Shown here in pieces: positions 17,879 through 26,526 of a stretch of DNA of 64,000 nt. The position numbers were made by a program, and so were the translations under genes. The notes under the pieces were generated by a model, which did not search any database, was not told the DNA's origin, and saw nothing but the letters and a program-made list of their open reading frames with translations. Each line of letters begins with the position of its first letter. Position 1 is the first letter of the stretch. The DNA is from Mucilaginibacter_A sp965201005 (lineage in GTDB: Bacteria; Bacteroidota; Bacteroidia; Sphingobacteriales; Sphingobacteriaceae): NCBI RefSeq assembly GCF_965201005.1, contig NZ_OZ241747.1, positions 1,302,001 through 1,366,000 of the forward strand. The letters run 5' to 3'.

Positions 17879-19133
17879 TCCTGTTGATTAAAAAGAAACC
17901 AATTTCATTGTAAGTCAAGTATTTACCAGAGGCTGTTGTGCGTCCGTGTTTAATCATGTTCACACCGTCAATACCCAGGTATTTCTCAATGTTTGGATAA
18001 CTCAATTCGATATTTAAGTAATATTCGCCATTTACCAAGTTGGAAGGAAGATGCAAATTATCTTTAAACACAAACTTGCCAGCGGGAAAGGATAAAATCT
18101 CGGCATCCATGTGTGCCGGACTATAAAATGAAACCAATACACCTTCCAAAGTATAAACTTTAATTTCTATGTTAAACTGAAGGTTTTCTGAGGTATAACC
18201 ATCAATTTCAATATCTAACCTATTATCATCAGTTCCGATTTCCAAAGTAGCGTCTGTACTATTGTTAATTAAAATCCGGTCAATAGTTAATGCAGCGTGT
18301 TTGACTTTAATTAGCTGGGTTAAATTTTTGTCTTCTTTAACTATTCCCTGTTCCTTGTAAAAAGTGATTGCCCCTTCCACTAATCCGTTGTAACCGATGG
18401 AGCCTTTGTCCAGTACAATGCCTCTTTTACACAACTGTTTTACCGAAGCCATGTTATGGCTAACAAATAAAACCGTACGGCCTTCGCCCTGGCTCACTTC
18501 GCCCATTTTGCCCAAACATTTTTTTTGAAATTCGGCATCACCTACGGCCAGCACTTCGTCCACAATCAAAATTTCAGATTCCAGGTGTGCTGCCACTGCA
18601 AAAGCCAAGCGCACGTACATGCCTGAGGAATAGCGTTTTACAGGCGTATCTACATAGCGTTCCACCCCTGCAAAATCAACAATTTCATCAAACTTAGAAG
18701 CGATTTCGCGTTTACGCATTCCCAGGATGGCACCATTCAGATAAATATTTTCCCGGCCGCTCAGCTCCGGATGGAAGCCAGTGCCAACTTCCAGTAAACT
18801 TGCAATCCGGCCTTTAACTTTAATATTGCCGGTTGTAGGGGCGGTAACCCGGCTCAGTAATTTCAATAATGTACTTTTGCCTGCACCGTTTCGGCCAATA
18901 ATACCAATTGCATCGCCTTGGTTGATGTTAAAATTAAGGTCTTTCAAACTCCATACCACGCCACTGGTATCTTTGCTGGTACGATCATTGGTTTCCCCAA
19001 TTTTTAAGAAAGGGTCTTCTTTACCTCTTATCCTTGCAAACCAGCGTTCTAAATCCCTGGAAATGGTTCCTGTACCTATTTGCCCTAACTGGTATGCTTT
19101 TGAAAGATTTTCAACCTTTATGGCTGTAGACAT
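17868..19133 (-). CDS. wzt: ABC transporter ATPase for polysaccharide export, Wzt-type (copy 1)
   Basis: A 421-residue protein. The nucleotide-binding domain has Walker A GRNGAGKST (80-88), signature RYSSGM (168-173), Walker B ILIVDEVL (188-195) and the H-loop His226. A C-terminal beta-rich domain of about 165 residues follows, in the position of the Wzt carbohydrate-recognition domain that selects finished glycan. The start at 19133 (MSTAIKVENL) is chosen over a longer reading because copy 2 at 27819 begins with the same residues. The only permease in the window is the Wzm gene at 29903, so both Wzt copies may share it. It acts at the inner membrane. Confidence 0.93.
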   Translation of the reverse strand: MSTAIKVENLSKAYQLGQIGTGTISRDLERWFARIRGKEDPFLKIGETNDRTSKDTSGVVWSLKDLNFNINQGDAIGIIGRNGAGKSTLLKLLSRVTAPTTGNIKVKGRIASLLEVGTGFHPELSGRENIYLNGAILGMRKREIASKFDEIVDFAGVERYVDTPVKRYSSGMYVRLAFAVAAHLESEILIVDEVLAVGDAEFQKKCLGKMGEVSQGEGRTVLFVSHNMASVKQLCKRGIVLDKGSIGYNGLVEGAITFYKEQGIVKEDKNLTQLIKVKHAALTIDRILINNSTDATLEIGTDDNRLDIEIDGYTSENLQFNIEIKVYTLEGVLVSFYSPAHMDAEILSFPAGKFVFKDNLHLPSNLVNGEYYLNIELSYPNIEKYLGIDGVNMIKHGRTTASGKYLTYNEIGFFLINRNEN

Positions 19134-19150
19134 GTATATGTTTAAATAAC

Positions 19151-19717
19151 TTAATTTCTTTGTCCAATTTTTTTTGCCGGTACACCACCCCAAATTTCAT
19201 AAGCAGGTATAGATTTTGTAACTACTGCTCCGGCAGCTACTATTGCACCATCTCCTATGTTTACGCCTTTCAAAACAATCACGTTGCAACCCAGCCACAC
19301 ATCGTTACCAATAATTATTTTGATACGTGCACCATATTGGCTAAGCATCAACTGATTCATTTCGATGCCGTGGTCATGGTCTATGAATTTACAACCCGAA
19401 GCGATTAAGCAATCATCTCCAATTTTAATTCCTTCATTAATATTAAATTCGCAATTTGTACCGATAAAAACAGTATTGCCAATCACAATCCGTGGGCCGG
19501 GAAGCCAGGGGCCATCATATTTAAAATTGATGTTTCTTTCTAAAATAGATTTACTTCCGATTGAAACTTGGTGTGGCCAGGAAACAAACATTTTTGACAA
19601 GTTGACATCCGGTTCGATCTTCATGCCCCAAAGTTGAAACCACAATTTTCTTGATGAGTTTATAAACCCATTAGCAAATTTGAAGCGTAGATAAAAACCG
19701 ATACGGTGAACTAACAC
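19151..19717 (-). CDS. Left-handed beta-helix acetyltransferase (WbbJ/maltose-acetyltransferase type)
   Basis: A 188-residue protein of hexapeptide repeats. NTVFIGTNCEFNINEGIKIG and DDCLIASGCKFIDHDHG are followed by GNDVWLGCNVIVLKGVNIG, the catalytic histidines being in the DHDHG segment. It ends with the conserved WGGVPAKKI. The family O-acetylates sugars using acetyl-CoA as homotrimers. The start is a GTG at 19717. It lies 17 bases upstream of the Wzt start, which suggests the acetyl group may be part of the glycan recognised by Wzt copy 1, though that is inference. Confidence 0.88.
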   Translation of the reverse strand: MLVHRIGFYLRFKFANGFINSSRKLWFQLWGMKIEPDVNLSKMFVSWPHQVSIGSKSILERNINFKYDGPWLPGPRIVIGNTVFIGTNCEFNINEGIKIGDDCLIASGCKFIDHDHGIEMNQLMLSQYGARIKIIIGNDVWLGCNVIVLKGVNIGDGAIVAAGAVVTKSIPAYEIWGGVPAKKIGQRN

Positions 19718-19726
19718 TGTTTTATT

Positions 19727-20656
19727 TTATGAAAAAAAAGCTATTTTCCCAATCTGTAAATAGGTGGCAGGTTTATACCATAAGTATTTGAAAAAGTTAT
19801 TAAAAGAGAACAGATACTTTTTTGCAGCATTATAATCTTTAACAATGATATAATGACTGATCACCATAGATAAATCTGTTTTTAACACCTGATGAAACAC
19901 GTTCGGATGAGTAATATTAGTTTTAAACTCATATAAGATTTTCAGTTTTCTTTCGCCTGCGTTATTTTGAAAGCTTGAAGTTACAGAATCATCCGAAATA
20001 TTGTAGGCGGTTGTATATTCATTAATAAAATAAAAGCCTAAATGATATTCTACCGTAGCACGTAAAGCAAAATCAAAATCACATGCAGTACCTATTTCTT
20101 CTTCTAATCTTGAACCAATCGCTTTTGCATGTTCAGTTAATAAGATATACCCATCATTCGGGCATTGCTGCAGCATAGCCATTGCAATACTATCTTTTTG
20201 TTTTCCTTCAAAAGAAGCATTTCTTTTGAAATCAGTATTTACACTGTCAGAGTTGGGATAATCAAAGTTATTATTATAGGTAACCTGTTTTCCAAAAACG
20301 ATGTAGTTCTCGTTTTCTGTAGCTTTATCCAGTAACCTATTAATCGATCCATCTAAAAAGAAGTCATCATCGTGCATGAGACAAAAACATTTTCCGGTAG
20401 CCCTGGAGATTAATGACCCAACATTGGCATTTTGTCCTTTTGCTGGCTGATGATGCTCATATCTTATGACTATGTTAGATGGGAGGGTTACTATTACTTC
20501 ATTCAAAGAGCCTTCGTTGTTGACTTTCGAATCATCACCTATTAAAATTTCGATAAAGTATTGGGTAATATCTTTTTGGGTGATAATGGATTTCAATAAT
20601 CTTTTTAATAAATCTGGCCGCTGATAAGTTGGTATTCCAATTGATAAATCAAACAT
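19727..20656 (-). CDS. Glycosyltransferase family 2
   Basis: A 309-residue GT2 enzyme. The N-terminus is LSIGIPTYQRPDLL and the nucleotide-binding loop is EILIGDDSKVNNEG. The metal-binding DxD equivalent is CLMHDDDFFLDG. The C-terminus is basic and aromatic but has no clear membrane span. It lies nine bases from the downstream acetyltransferase and 18 bases from the upstream one, so it is sandwiched between two acetyltransferases in a single transcript. A one-mismatch 12-mer (CAAAAGAAGCAT) lies at 20209-20220. Confidence 0.9.
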   Translation of the reverse strand: MFDLSIGIPTYQRPDLLKRLLKSIITQKDITQYFIEILIGDDSKVNNEGSLNEVIVTLPSNIVIRYEHHQPAKGQNANVGSLISRATGKCFCLMHDDDFFLDGSINRLLDKATENENYIVFGKQVTYNNNFDYPNSDSVNTDFKRNASFEGKQKDSIAMAMLQQCPNDGYILLTEHAKAIGSRLEEEIGTACDFDFALRATVEYHLGFYFINEYTTAYNISDDSVTSSFQNNAGERKLKILYEFKTNITHPNVFHQVLKTDLSMVISHYIIVKDYNAAKKYLFSFNNFFKYLWYKPATYLQIGKIAFFS

Positions 20657-20674
20657 TGTATATGTTTATAAATT

Positions 20675-21199
20675 TTAATGAAACCATCTGATATAAGAAG
20701 CATTATAATTTAAATCTTTGATTCTTTCAGATTTAAATTTTGCGGGCACGCCATTATATATACCATAACTAACCGTAGATTTTGTAAGTAATGATTTAGC
20801 ACCTAAAACAGATGCAGTTCCCATTACTACCCCAGGTAAAATCATAGCATCAGACCCGATGAAAACGTGATCTTTGATTAAGATTTCTTTTTGTCGACCG
20901 GTACAGTTAGTAGTTTGGATGTCGTGATCAGCAGTAATTAAACTAACGGATGGGGAAATAGAAACATCATTACCAATAAAAACACCACCGCGGTTATCAA
21001 TACGGCAGTATTGATTTATCGTGCTGTTAATTCCCATTGCAAAATTTGTAACAGCTGTAAATTTGCAGCCTAAATGGATACTGCTCCCTTTACCAATTTT
21101 AAATTTCATAATATATCTATAATAAGATAACCTGATGAAATGAAATGGGACAATTCCAATGATAAAATTACATATATAAACTTTTAGATCGTGTAGCAT
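20675..21199 (-). CDS. Left-handed beta-helix acetyltransferase (WcaF/capsule type)
   Basis: A 174-residue hexapeptide-repeat protein. It has a short hydrophobic N-terminus, then GKGSSIHLGCKFTAV, GVFIGNDVSISPSVSL, the catalytic ADHD and IKDHVFIGSDAMILPGVVMG, closing with YNGVPAKFK. This is the pattern of putative colanic-acid-type acetyltransferases that modify exopolysaccharide sugars. Its ATG shares one base with the stop of the upstream GT2 gene. A one-mismatch 12-mer (TATAAGAAGCAT, 20692-20703) is translated here as Asn-Ala-Ser-Tyr. Confidence 0.87.
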   Translation of the reverse strand: MLHDLKVYICNFIIGIVPFHFIRLSYYRYIMKFKIGKGSSIHLGCKFTAVTNFAMGINSTINQYCRIDNRGGVFIGNDVSISPSVSLITADHDIQTTNCTGRQKEILIKDHVFIGSDAMILPGVVMGTASVLGAKSLLTKSTVSYGIYNGVPAKFKSERIKDLNYNASYIRWFH

Positions 21200-22071
21200 T
21201 AAAATATTCCTTGAACGATTCTTTTAAAATATAGCAAACAAAGGCTAATTTCAAAGCTTTTCCATCTTTTAAAAAGATTGCAGTACGTTATAAAGCCTCT
21301 TGTTAGTTTTACTACATAGTCAAAACCTGCTCTTTTTCTAATAGATTTACGATGGTAATACAAAAAATCCTTTAAAAAACTTTTTAGTTCACCATTTGGA
21401 ATATAGGAGTTATTACTGTCATGTTTCCTGTAATATCCCCAGATAGCTGTGTTATCAAAATATACTTTGGGATTAACAAGCGAACACCTATACCATAATT
21501 CAGCGTCGCAAGCTTGTGTCTTTAAAAAAAGTTTACCGTTATCCAATTTAACTTTTTGTAACAACGAATTTTTTATTAAAGTATAATTCCAGTGATAAGA
21601 ACCCCTAAAGTAAAGTTTATCCCACAAACTGGTAACCATTCCTCCTTTTTCCTCAACATGATCCGGATATAAATAAGTTTCTCCGGTTTCAGAAATTAAT
21701 ATTTCAAACTTTCCAGTAATAATATCAAGGGAAGGATCAGAATCAAATCTATTCAAAAAACTAAGAACTAAATTACGATTCAGCAAATCATCAGCGTTAA
21801 AGATTATAACATATTCCCCATTAACTTTATCATAAGCTGCATTCCAATTATCCCCAATACCCAAGTTTGTATCATTTCTACATAATCTAACTTTTGTATT
21901 ATCGCCGTATAGTTGATTAACTAATTCCCAAGTTCCGTCCGTAGATCGATCATCCTGTAAAATAATTTCAATATTATCATATGTTTGGCTTAAACAACTA
22001 TTTATAGTCTCTTCAATATACTCGGCTGCATTGTATGCAGGGATTATGATGCTTACAAGTGGATTTTCCAA
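21199..22071 (-). CDS. Glycosyltransferase family 2
   Basis: A 290-residue GT2 enzyme with SIIIPAYNAAEYI, EIILQDDRSTDGTWE and the metal-binding FNADDLL. The C-terminal region has basic residues and a weakly hydrophobic end, typical of peripheral membrane attachment. The start is a TTG at 22071. The gene begins a markedly AT-rich block that continues to about 26.5 kb. It overlaps the following acetyltransferase by one base. Sugar specificity is unknown. Confidence 0.9.
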   Translation of the reverse strand: MENPLVSIIIPAYNAAEYIEETINSCLSQTYDNIEIILQDDRSTDGTWELVNQLYGDNTKVRLCRNDTNLGIGDNWNAAYDKVNGEYVIIFNADDLLNRNLVLSFLNRFDSDPSLDIITGKFEILISETGETYLYPDHVEEKGGMVTSLWDKLYFRGSYHWNYTLIKNSLLQKVKLDNGKLFLKTQACDAELWYRCSLVNPKVYFDNTAIWGYYRKHDSNNSYIPNGELKSFLKDFLYYHRKSIRKRAGFDYVVKLTRGFITYCNLFKRWKSFEISLCLLYFKRIVQGIF

Positions 22072-22282
22072 TACTCTTTTTTATTTATGGTAAATATATT
22101 TATGGTTCAATGATTTCACCAAATTTATATTATCATTGAATATTACTCTAAATAATGATGTAGTTTAAATATAAAAAATCACCTAAGATTGCGCCACTTT
22201 TTGCTAACGGCTTTTATGATGTTTAATTTTAAGTTCGTTAAAATAAAAAAATATTTTTTTGATAAGGTAATTTTGTAATTTA

Positions 22283-23257
22283 TTAATTAATATCACTCTT
22301 AAATAATCTGGATTGGATAATCCTTATAACTTTATATATAGGATAGAAAGGTTTTCTACTTTTGATAGAGTATTTAATTAATTCTTTTATTGCTAATACT
22401 TTGTCACCATAATGAATATTATATTCATATATCTCTTTACTTAATAGTATTCTGTGCATGCTCAACAGCTTAGTAATATAAGAATTGTTTACAAAGCTAC
22501 TATCACACGTTATACAAAGCGCTATAAAATCAATTATACTATTTCTCGCAACAATTCTGGACAACAACATTTTATCCCTCACTTTAGACATGTTTGAATC
22601 ATGATCGCGAACCAATAAATGCGTGCCCGGACGATCATCAAAATGAAAGTAAAATCCAGATAATGCTGTGCGAGACCAATATTCCCAATCCTCCAGACCA
22701 TATAGTGTTTCGTTAAATCCGCCAATGGTTTCGTAGATAAGTCTTCGAAATATCACGCAGCCGGGCAGAAAAAATGTATCTATAATAAGAGCGTTGATTA
22801 CTAACTCGTTTCTCCCAGATACCCCAAGGTCGTTCGGTAATTTGAAAAGTAGAAAAACTCTTTCCTTAGCTTCGCTTGAAAAAATTAGCATTTCGCTATA
22901 TACAAAGTCGATACTTTTATTTGCTTCGAGTAATTCAACTTGCAATCGTAATTTATCAACTTCTAAAAAATCATCTGCATCAAGTAACTGAATATATTTC
23001 CCCGCAGATCTGGCTAATGCAGTATTACGGGCGCCAGGTAAACCTTTATTTGATTGACTGATATAAATGAATCGATTATCGCTTCGTGCAAATGCATTTG
23101 CAACTTCCTCTGTATTGTCTGATGATCCGTCGTTTACTACAATACATTCCCAATTTTGATATGTTTGATTTATCAAGCTTTGTAAAGTTTCACCTAAGTA
23201 TCTTCCGTAATTATAACAAGGAGTTATAATGGATACCAAAGGGTTAGAATCAGCCAT
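22283..23257 (-). CDS. Glycosyltransferase family 2
   Basis: A 324-residue GT2 enzyme with SIITPCYNYGRYL, CIVVNDGSSDNTEEV and the metal site LLDADDFLEVDK. LYGLEDWEYWSR supplies the catalytic acidic segment (ED). A 211-base AT-rich gap with no recognisable signal or gene follows it. The gene lies five bases downstream of the paralogous GT2 gene at 23263. It probably adds one residue to the glycan. Confidence 0.92.
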   Translation of the reverse strand: MADSNPLVSIITPCYNYGRYLGETLQSLINQTYQNWECIVVNDGSSDNTEEVANAFARSDNRFIYISQSNKGLPGARNTALARSAGKYIQLLDADDFLEVDKLRLQVELLEANKSIDFVYSEMLIFSSEAKERVFLLFKLPNDLGVSGRNELVINALIIDTFFLPGCVIFRRLIYETIGGFNETLYGLEDWEYWSRTALSGFYFHFDDRPGTHLLVRDHDSNMSKVRDKMLLSRIVARNSIIDFIALCITCDSSFVNNSYITKLLSMHRILLSKEIYEYNIHYGDKVLAIKELIKYSIKSRKPFYPIYKVIRIIQSRLFKSDIN

Positions 23258-23262
23258 ATCTG

Positions 23263-24210
23263 TTAAATAATTGAACTTTTGTGATAAAATTGATCGGATA
23301 ATAGCTTAGCTGCAAACTTAGGATTTGCCATAATTAAGCTTAGCTGTTTGTTTAAAAAGAGCGAAATTTTTTTATTTCTTTTTAACGAAAGATAGGCAAA
23401 ATCTTTAAAATTTTTTAATTCAGCACCGTAACTTCTATTCTTTGCTTCTTGAGAAACTAATTTATTTTTGATAATTAAAGCATGGGCAAGTACTAATTCA
23501 TAATATTTTAAGCCGTTTCCAAATGATTCTTTACTAGTATTTATAGCATGATCTCTAAAATAGTTTAGGGGCTTGGATATATAATAAATATCAGATAACA
23601 TTAAAATTTTAATATACAACAACATGTCGCCGGCATATCTAAATTTTTCGTTAGCCATACCTGCTTTAACAATATATCTTTTGCTAAATAACGCCGAACT
23701 TGCATTATCAATTATATTATGAAAAAGCAGGTAATTGTTCACTTCGTCAATTCCTAAATTTGTATAATCAGCTTCCCAGCGTTGGGTAGAAAATCTCTCG
23801 TTTTTCCAGAGATGGGTACATTTTAGTTTTTCGCCATACTCATCCATATAATACGAATCGCAGTAAACGATACCTAACTTAGGATTCTGTTCAAATGGTT
23901 TGATTAATTCCTCTAAAAAAGTATTGGCAGCAGCATCATCACTTTCGGCAAACCAGATCAGTTCACCTTTTGCTAAACGGATACCTTTATTCCACTGTTT
24001 AAAAGTAGTGCCGCTATTAACTTCATTATAAACAATTTGTGATACTTTTGGATGGCTTCGGTATTGTTCAATAACTTTTTTGCTATTGTCTGTTGATTTG
24101 TCATCCAGAATAATTATTTCAAAATCTTGGTATGTTTGATTCAAAACAGAATCAATGCGTTCCTGAAGATAAATTGCGTGATTGTAGTTAGGGATTATTA
24201 CAGAAACCAT
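23263..24210 (-). CDS. Glycosyltransferase family 2 (paralogue of gene at 10707)
   Basis: A GT2 enzyme of about 315 residues from the ATG at 24210, chosen over a TTG 12 bases upstream because the paralogue at 10707 starts at the equivalent place. It carries SVIIPNYNHAIYL, IIILDDKSTDNS and WFAESDDAAA. The first 130 residues share long runs with the protein at 10707-11711 (IPNYNHA, VIEQYRSHPKVS, AESDD). A duplicated transferase could add the same sugar to the two glycans served by the two Wzt proteins, which is inference. The start overlaps the end of the GT4-like gene upstream. Confidence 0.9.
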   Translation of the reverse strand: MVSVIIPNYNHAIYLQERIDSVLNQTYQDFEIIILDDKSTDNSKKVIEQYRSHPKVSQIVYNEVNSGTTFKQWNKGIRLAKGELIWFAESDDAAANTFLEELIKPFEQNPKLGIVYCDSYYMDEYGEKLKCTHLWKNERFSTQRWEADYTNLGIDEVNNYLLFHNIIDNASSALFSKRYIVKAGMANEKFRYAGDMLLYIKILMLSDIYYISKPLNYFRDHAINTSKESFGNGLKYYELVLAHALIIKNKLVSQEAKNRSYGAELKNFKDFAYLSLKRNKKISLFLNKQLSLIMANPKFAAKLLSDQFYHKSSII

Positions 24211-24211
24211 A

Positions 24212-25474
24212 TCAGTTTGCAATAATATTTTTTATTAATTCTAATCTGACAGCACCAGCCGCATTTTGGCTAAATTTTGATTTTGCCAAATTTTGTGCAT
24301 TTACTGCTAACTTTTCTCGTAATGACGTGTTTTTAACTAAATTGATAATGGATTTTGCAAATTCAACATTAGAATTCGATATAATAATTTCTTTCAAATG
24401 AGTAATCCCAAGCCCTTCACATCCGATTGATGTTGATATAATTGGAGTGCCATGTGCCATAGCATACAAAATTTTAGTTCTAATCCCACTTCCTAACCTT
24501 AGTGGCACAACCATGATACTGTTTTTACAATATGTTATAAGATCATCTACAAAGCCGGAAAAGATAATTTGGTTGTTGCATTTTTTTAAAATCTGATCCA
24601 TATTTTCTTTACTCCACTTGCCAATAACGTGTAGTTGTAATGAAGATGGCAACAATGGTATAATCTCATTTGTAAACCACTGTACTGCGTCTAAGTTAGG
24701 AAAATGCGAATCGCCACCAATAAAAGTTAATTTATCAATAGTTTCATTGCTGTTGGTTATATTAACAAAATCAGCATTTAAAATTGGAAAAGGTGAGGTA
24801 AACACTTTCCCTTTCAACTCTGGAAAAACTTCTAATTTTTTTTTATCATCATTACTGAAAACAACAATTGCATCATAAAAGCTAAGCATTTTTACCTCTA
24901 ATGCTTTTACATGATTTATTATATAATTTTGATAAATAGCATCCGTGTTATCAAACCCAGTCAGTAATCGTGCAAATCTTATTTCATGGTGAACAAAGAT
25001 TTTTTTTGTATGTTTTGGTATAATATTAGACAAGTCAATAAAATCTAATAGATCTATTTGAACCAAATCATATGTTTTTTTGTTTGCAATTTTAGTTAAC
25101 TGACTAATGAAACTTTTACTTTTTAAGTAAGTTAAATTAAAAATATTAGGTTGATCGAAATCAGATTTTGGGATAGAAAAAAGCGGTTCTTTATTAATGT
25201 AACCTTTAATTAATTTTATTTGTTCTATAATTACTTGACTTAAAGTCTTTTTAGGAAAATTTAAATCATAAGTTGTGATAATTTCAAACTCCACATTTGG
25301 CCAAAGTGCTTTTAAAGAATCAATGTCGTTTAACTTTTCAATCCTATCAGCAAGTAATACCAGCGTTATATTATGATCATTTCTTAAATAATCAATCATT
25401 GCAAATTGAGATATTTTGCCGCCTTCTGTTAATGGAAAAGGTATATAAGGAGTGATAAATAATAAATTAATCAA
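24212..25474 (-). CDS. Glycosyltransferase, GT4-type
   Basis: A 420-residue GT-B protein beginning LLFITPYIPFPLTEGGKIS, with the glycine-rich acceptor loop. The donor half contains KLTFIGGDSHFPNLDAVQWF, LHVIGKWS and IIFSGFVDDLITYC. VPLRLGSGIRTKILYAMAHG is the variant E-x7-E region seen in ExpE7-type transferases, and TSIGCEGLG follows. The TTG start at 25474 overlaps the stop of the upstream GT2 gene (TTGA), which implies translational coupling. Very AT-rich. Confidence 0.87.
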   Translation of the reverse strand: MINLLFITPYIPFPLTEGGKISQFAMIDYLRNDHNITLVLLADRIEKLNDIDSLKALWPNVEFEIITTYDLNFPKKTLSQVIIEQIKLIKGYINKEPLFSIPKSDFDQPNIFNLTYLKSKSFISQLTKIANKKTYDLVQIDLLDFIDLSNIIPKHTKKIFVHHEIRFARLLTGFDNTDAIYQNYIINHVKALEVKMLSFYDAIVVFSNDDKKKLEVFPELKGKVFTSPFPILNADFVNITNSNETIDKLTFIGGDSHFPNLDAVQWFTNEIIPLLPSSLQLHVIGKWSKENMDQILKKCNNQIIFSGFVDDLITYCKNSIMVVPLRLGSGIRTKILYAMAHGTPIISTSIGCEGLGITHLKEIIISNSNVEFAKSIINLVKNTSLREKLAVNAQNLAKSKFSQNAAGAVRLELIKNIIAN

Positions 25475-26496
25475 GAAAGTATAATTATATTTTTGTTTAG
25501 ATTTTTACTAATTATATAATTTCTAATAAATTGAACACGATCAAAATTATTCGATTTAAGATTAAGCTTAACTAATAAGTAATTATAAACAATATTGAAA
25601 TGTTTGAAACTCCAGTAAAACGCTATAGTGATTTTTTTTATTAAGGATTTTTCTTCCCTCAGCAAAAACCTGAACCTATCAGTATCAAATACAAAAAACA
25701 ATGCATTTAAATCATGCTTATTTTTAATATTAATTGTCTGGTTAGAAAAATTGAAAGCATGATTTGCCAGTTGGACTATTTTTTTTCGATGTGCGGCGGT
25801 GTTATTATAATTAGAATCTGTAGCTTGATCTGAATGCAATCTCCACGTCGCAAGTTTTTCCGGAACGTAAATAATGTTTTCTAATAGTGCAACCCGCATT
25901 CCCCATTCAAAATCCGCAATTGGCCCAACATCAGTTAAAAATACACCTACTTCTCTAAATACAGATTCTTTTATTAAAAGCTGAGTTATTGAAGTATATA
26001 CCGTTTGTACAGACATATGAAGTATTCCATCATGTGGAGCTAAACGCTTGTGGGATTGTTGTAATAAAGTTCCAAAATATTGACTCGTCCAGTATTTCTC
26101 CCATGAATGATCAACCGGGTTATCATTTCCATCAATTATTGTTAAACCGCAATGAGCAATACTACAATCTGGATTTTTAATTAATGCATTCTGCATTTTT
26201 TCAATTAATTCATTAGACATTGTATCATCGCTCGTTGCAATGTATATGAATTCCCCATTCGCTCTATATATTCCTTCATTCCAAGCGTTATAAATACCTT
26301 TTTTTGGAAGCTGATATAGCCTAAATCTAACTTCCTTTTCTGTTTGGGATTTTAAATATTCCCAAGACCCGTTTGTTGAAAACCCGTCAATTACGATACA
26401 TTCCCAATTTACAGATGTTTGATTCTTAATAGTTTCAAGCCTTTTTTTTAAAAAGTCAATAGGAGTATTTAAATTAGGAAGGACGATTGAAATCAT
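25471..26496 (-). CDS. Glycosyltransferase family 2
   Basis: A 341-residue GT2 enzyme of the WcaA/PGL2-strB type. SIVLPNLNTPIDFL, CIVIDGFSTNGSWE and IYNAWNEGIYRANGEFIYIA lead to the metal site ATSDDTMS. DFEWGMRVALLE provides the acidic catalytic residue, and TWRLHSDQA follows. It is the first of a series of co-directional, overlapping or tightly spaced genes below Wzt copy 2. AT-rich, like its neighbours. Confidence 0.9.
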   Translation of the reverse strand: MISIVLPNLNTPIDFLKKRLETIKNQTSVNWECIVIDGFSTNGSWEYLKSQTEKEVRFRLYQLPKKGIYNAWNEGIYRANGEFIYIATSDDTMSNELIEKMQNALIKNPDCSIAHCGLTIIDGNDNPVDHSWEKYWTSQYFGTLLQQSHKRLAPHDGILHMSVQTVYTSITQLLIKESVFREVGVFLTDVGPIADFEWGMRVALLENIIYVPEKLATWRLHSDQATDSNYNNTAAHRKKIVQLANHAFNFSNQTINIKNKHDLNALFFVFDTDRFRFLLREEKSLIKKITIAFYWSFKHFNIVYNYLLVKLNLKSNNFDRVQFIRNYIISKNLNKNIIILS

Positions 26497-26526
26497 TAAT
26501 TGTATACTATAGTAAGCTATTTGATA

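Noticed and set aside
19134..19193. Longer N-terminus for Wzt copy 1
   Set aside because: Copy 2 starts at the same MSTAIKVENL sequence and the extension would overlap the acetyltransferase gene.
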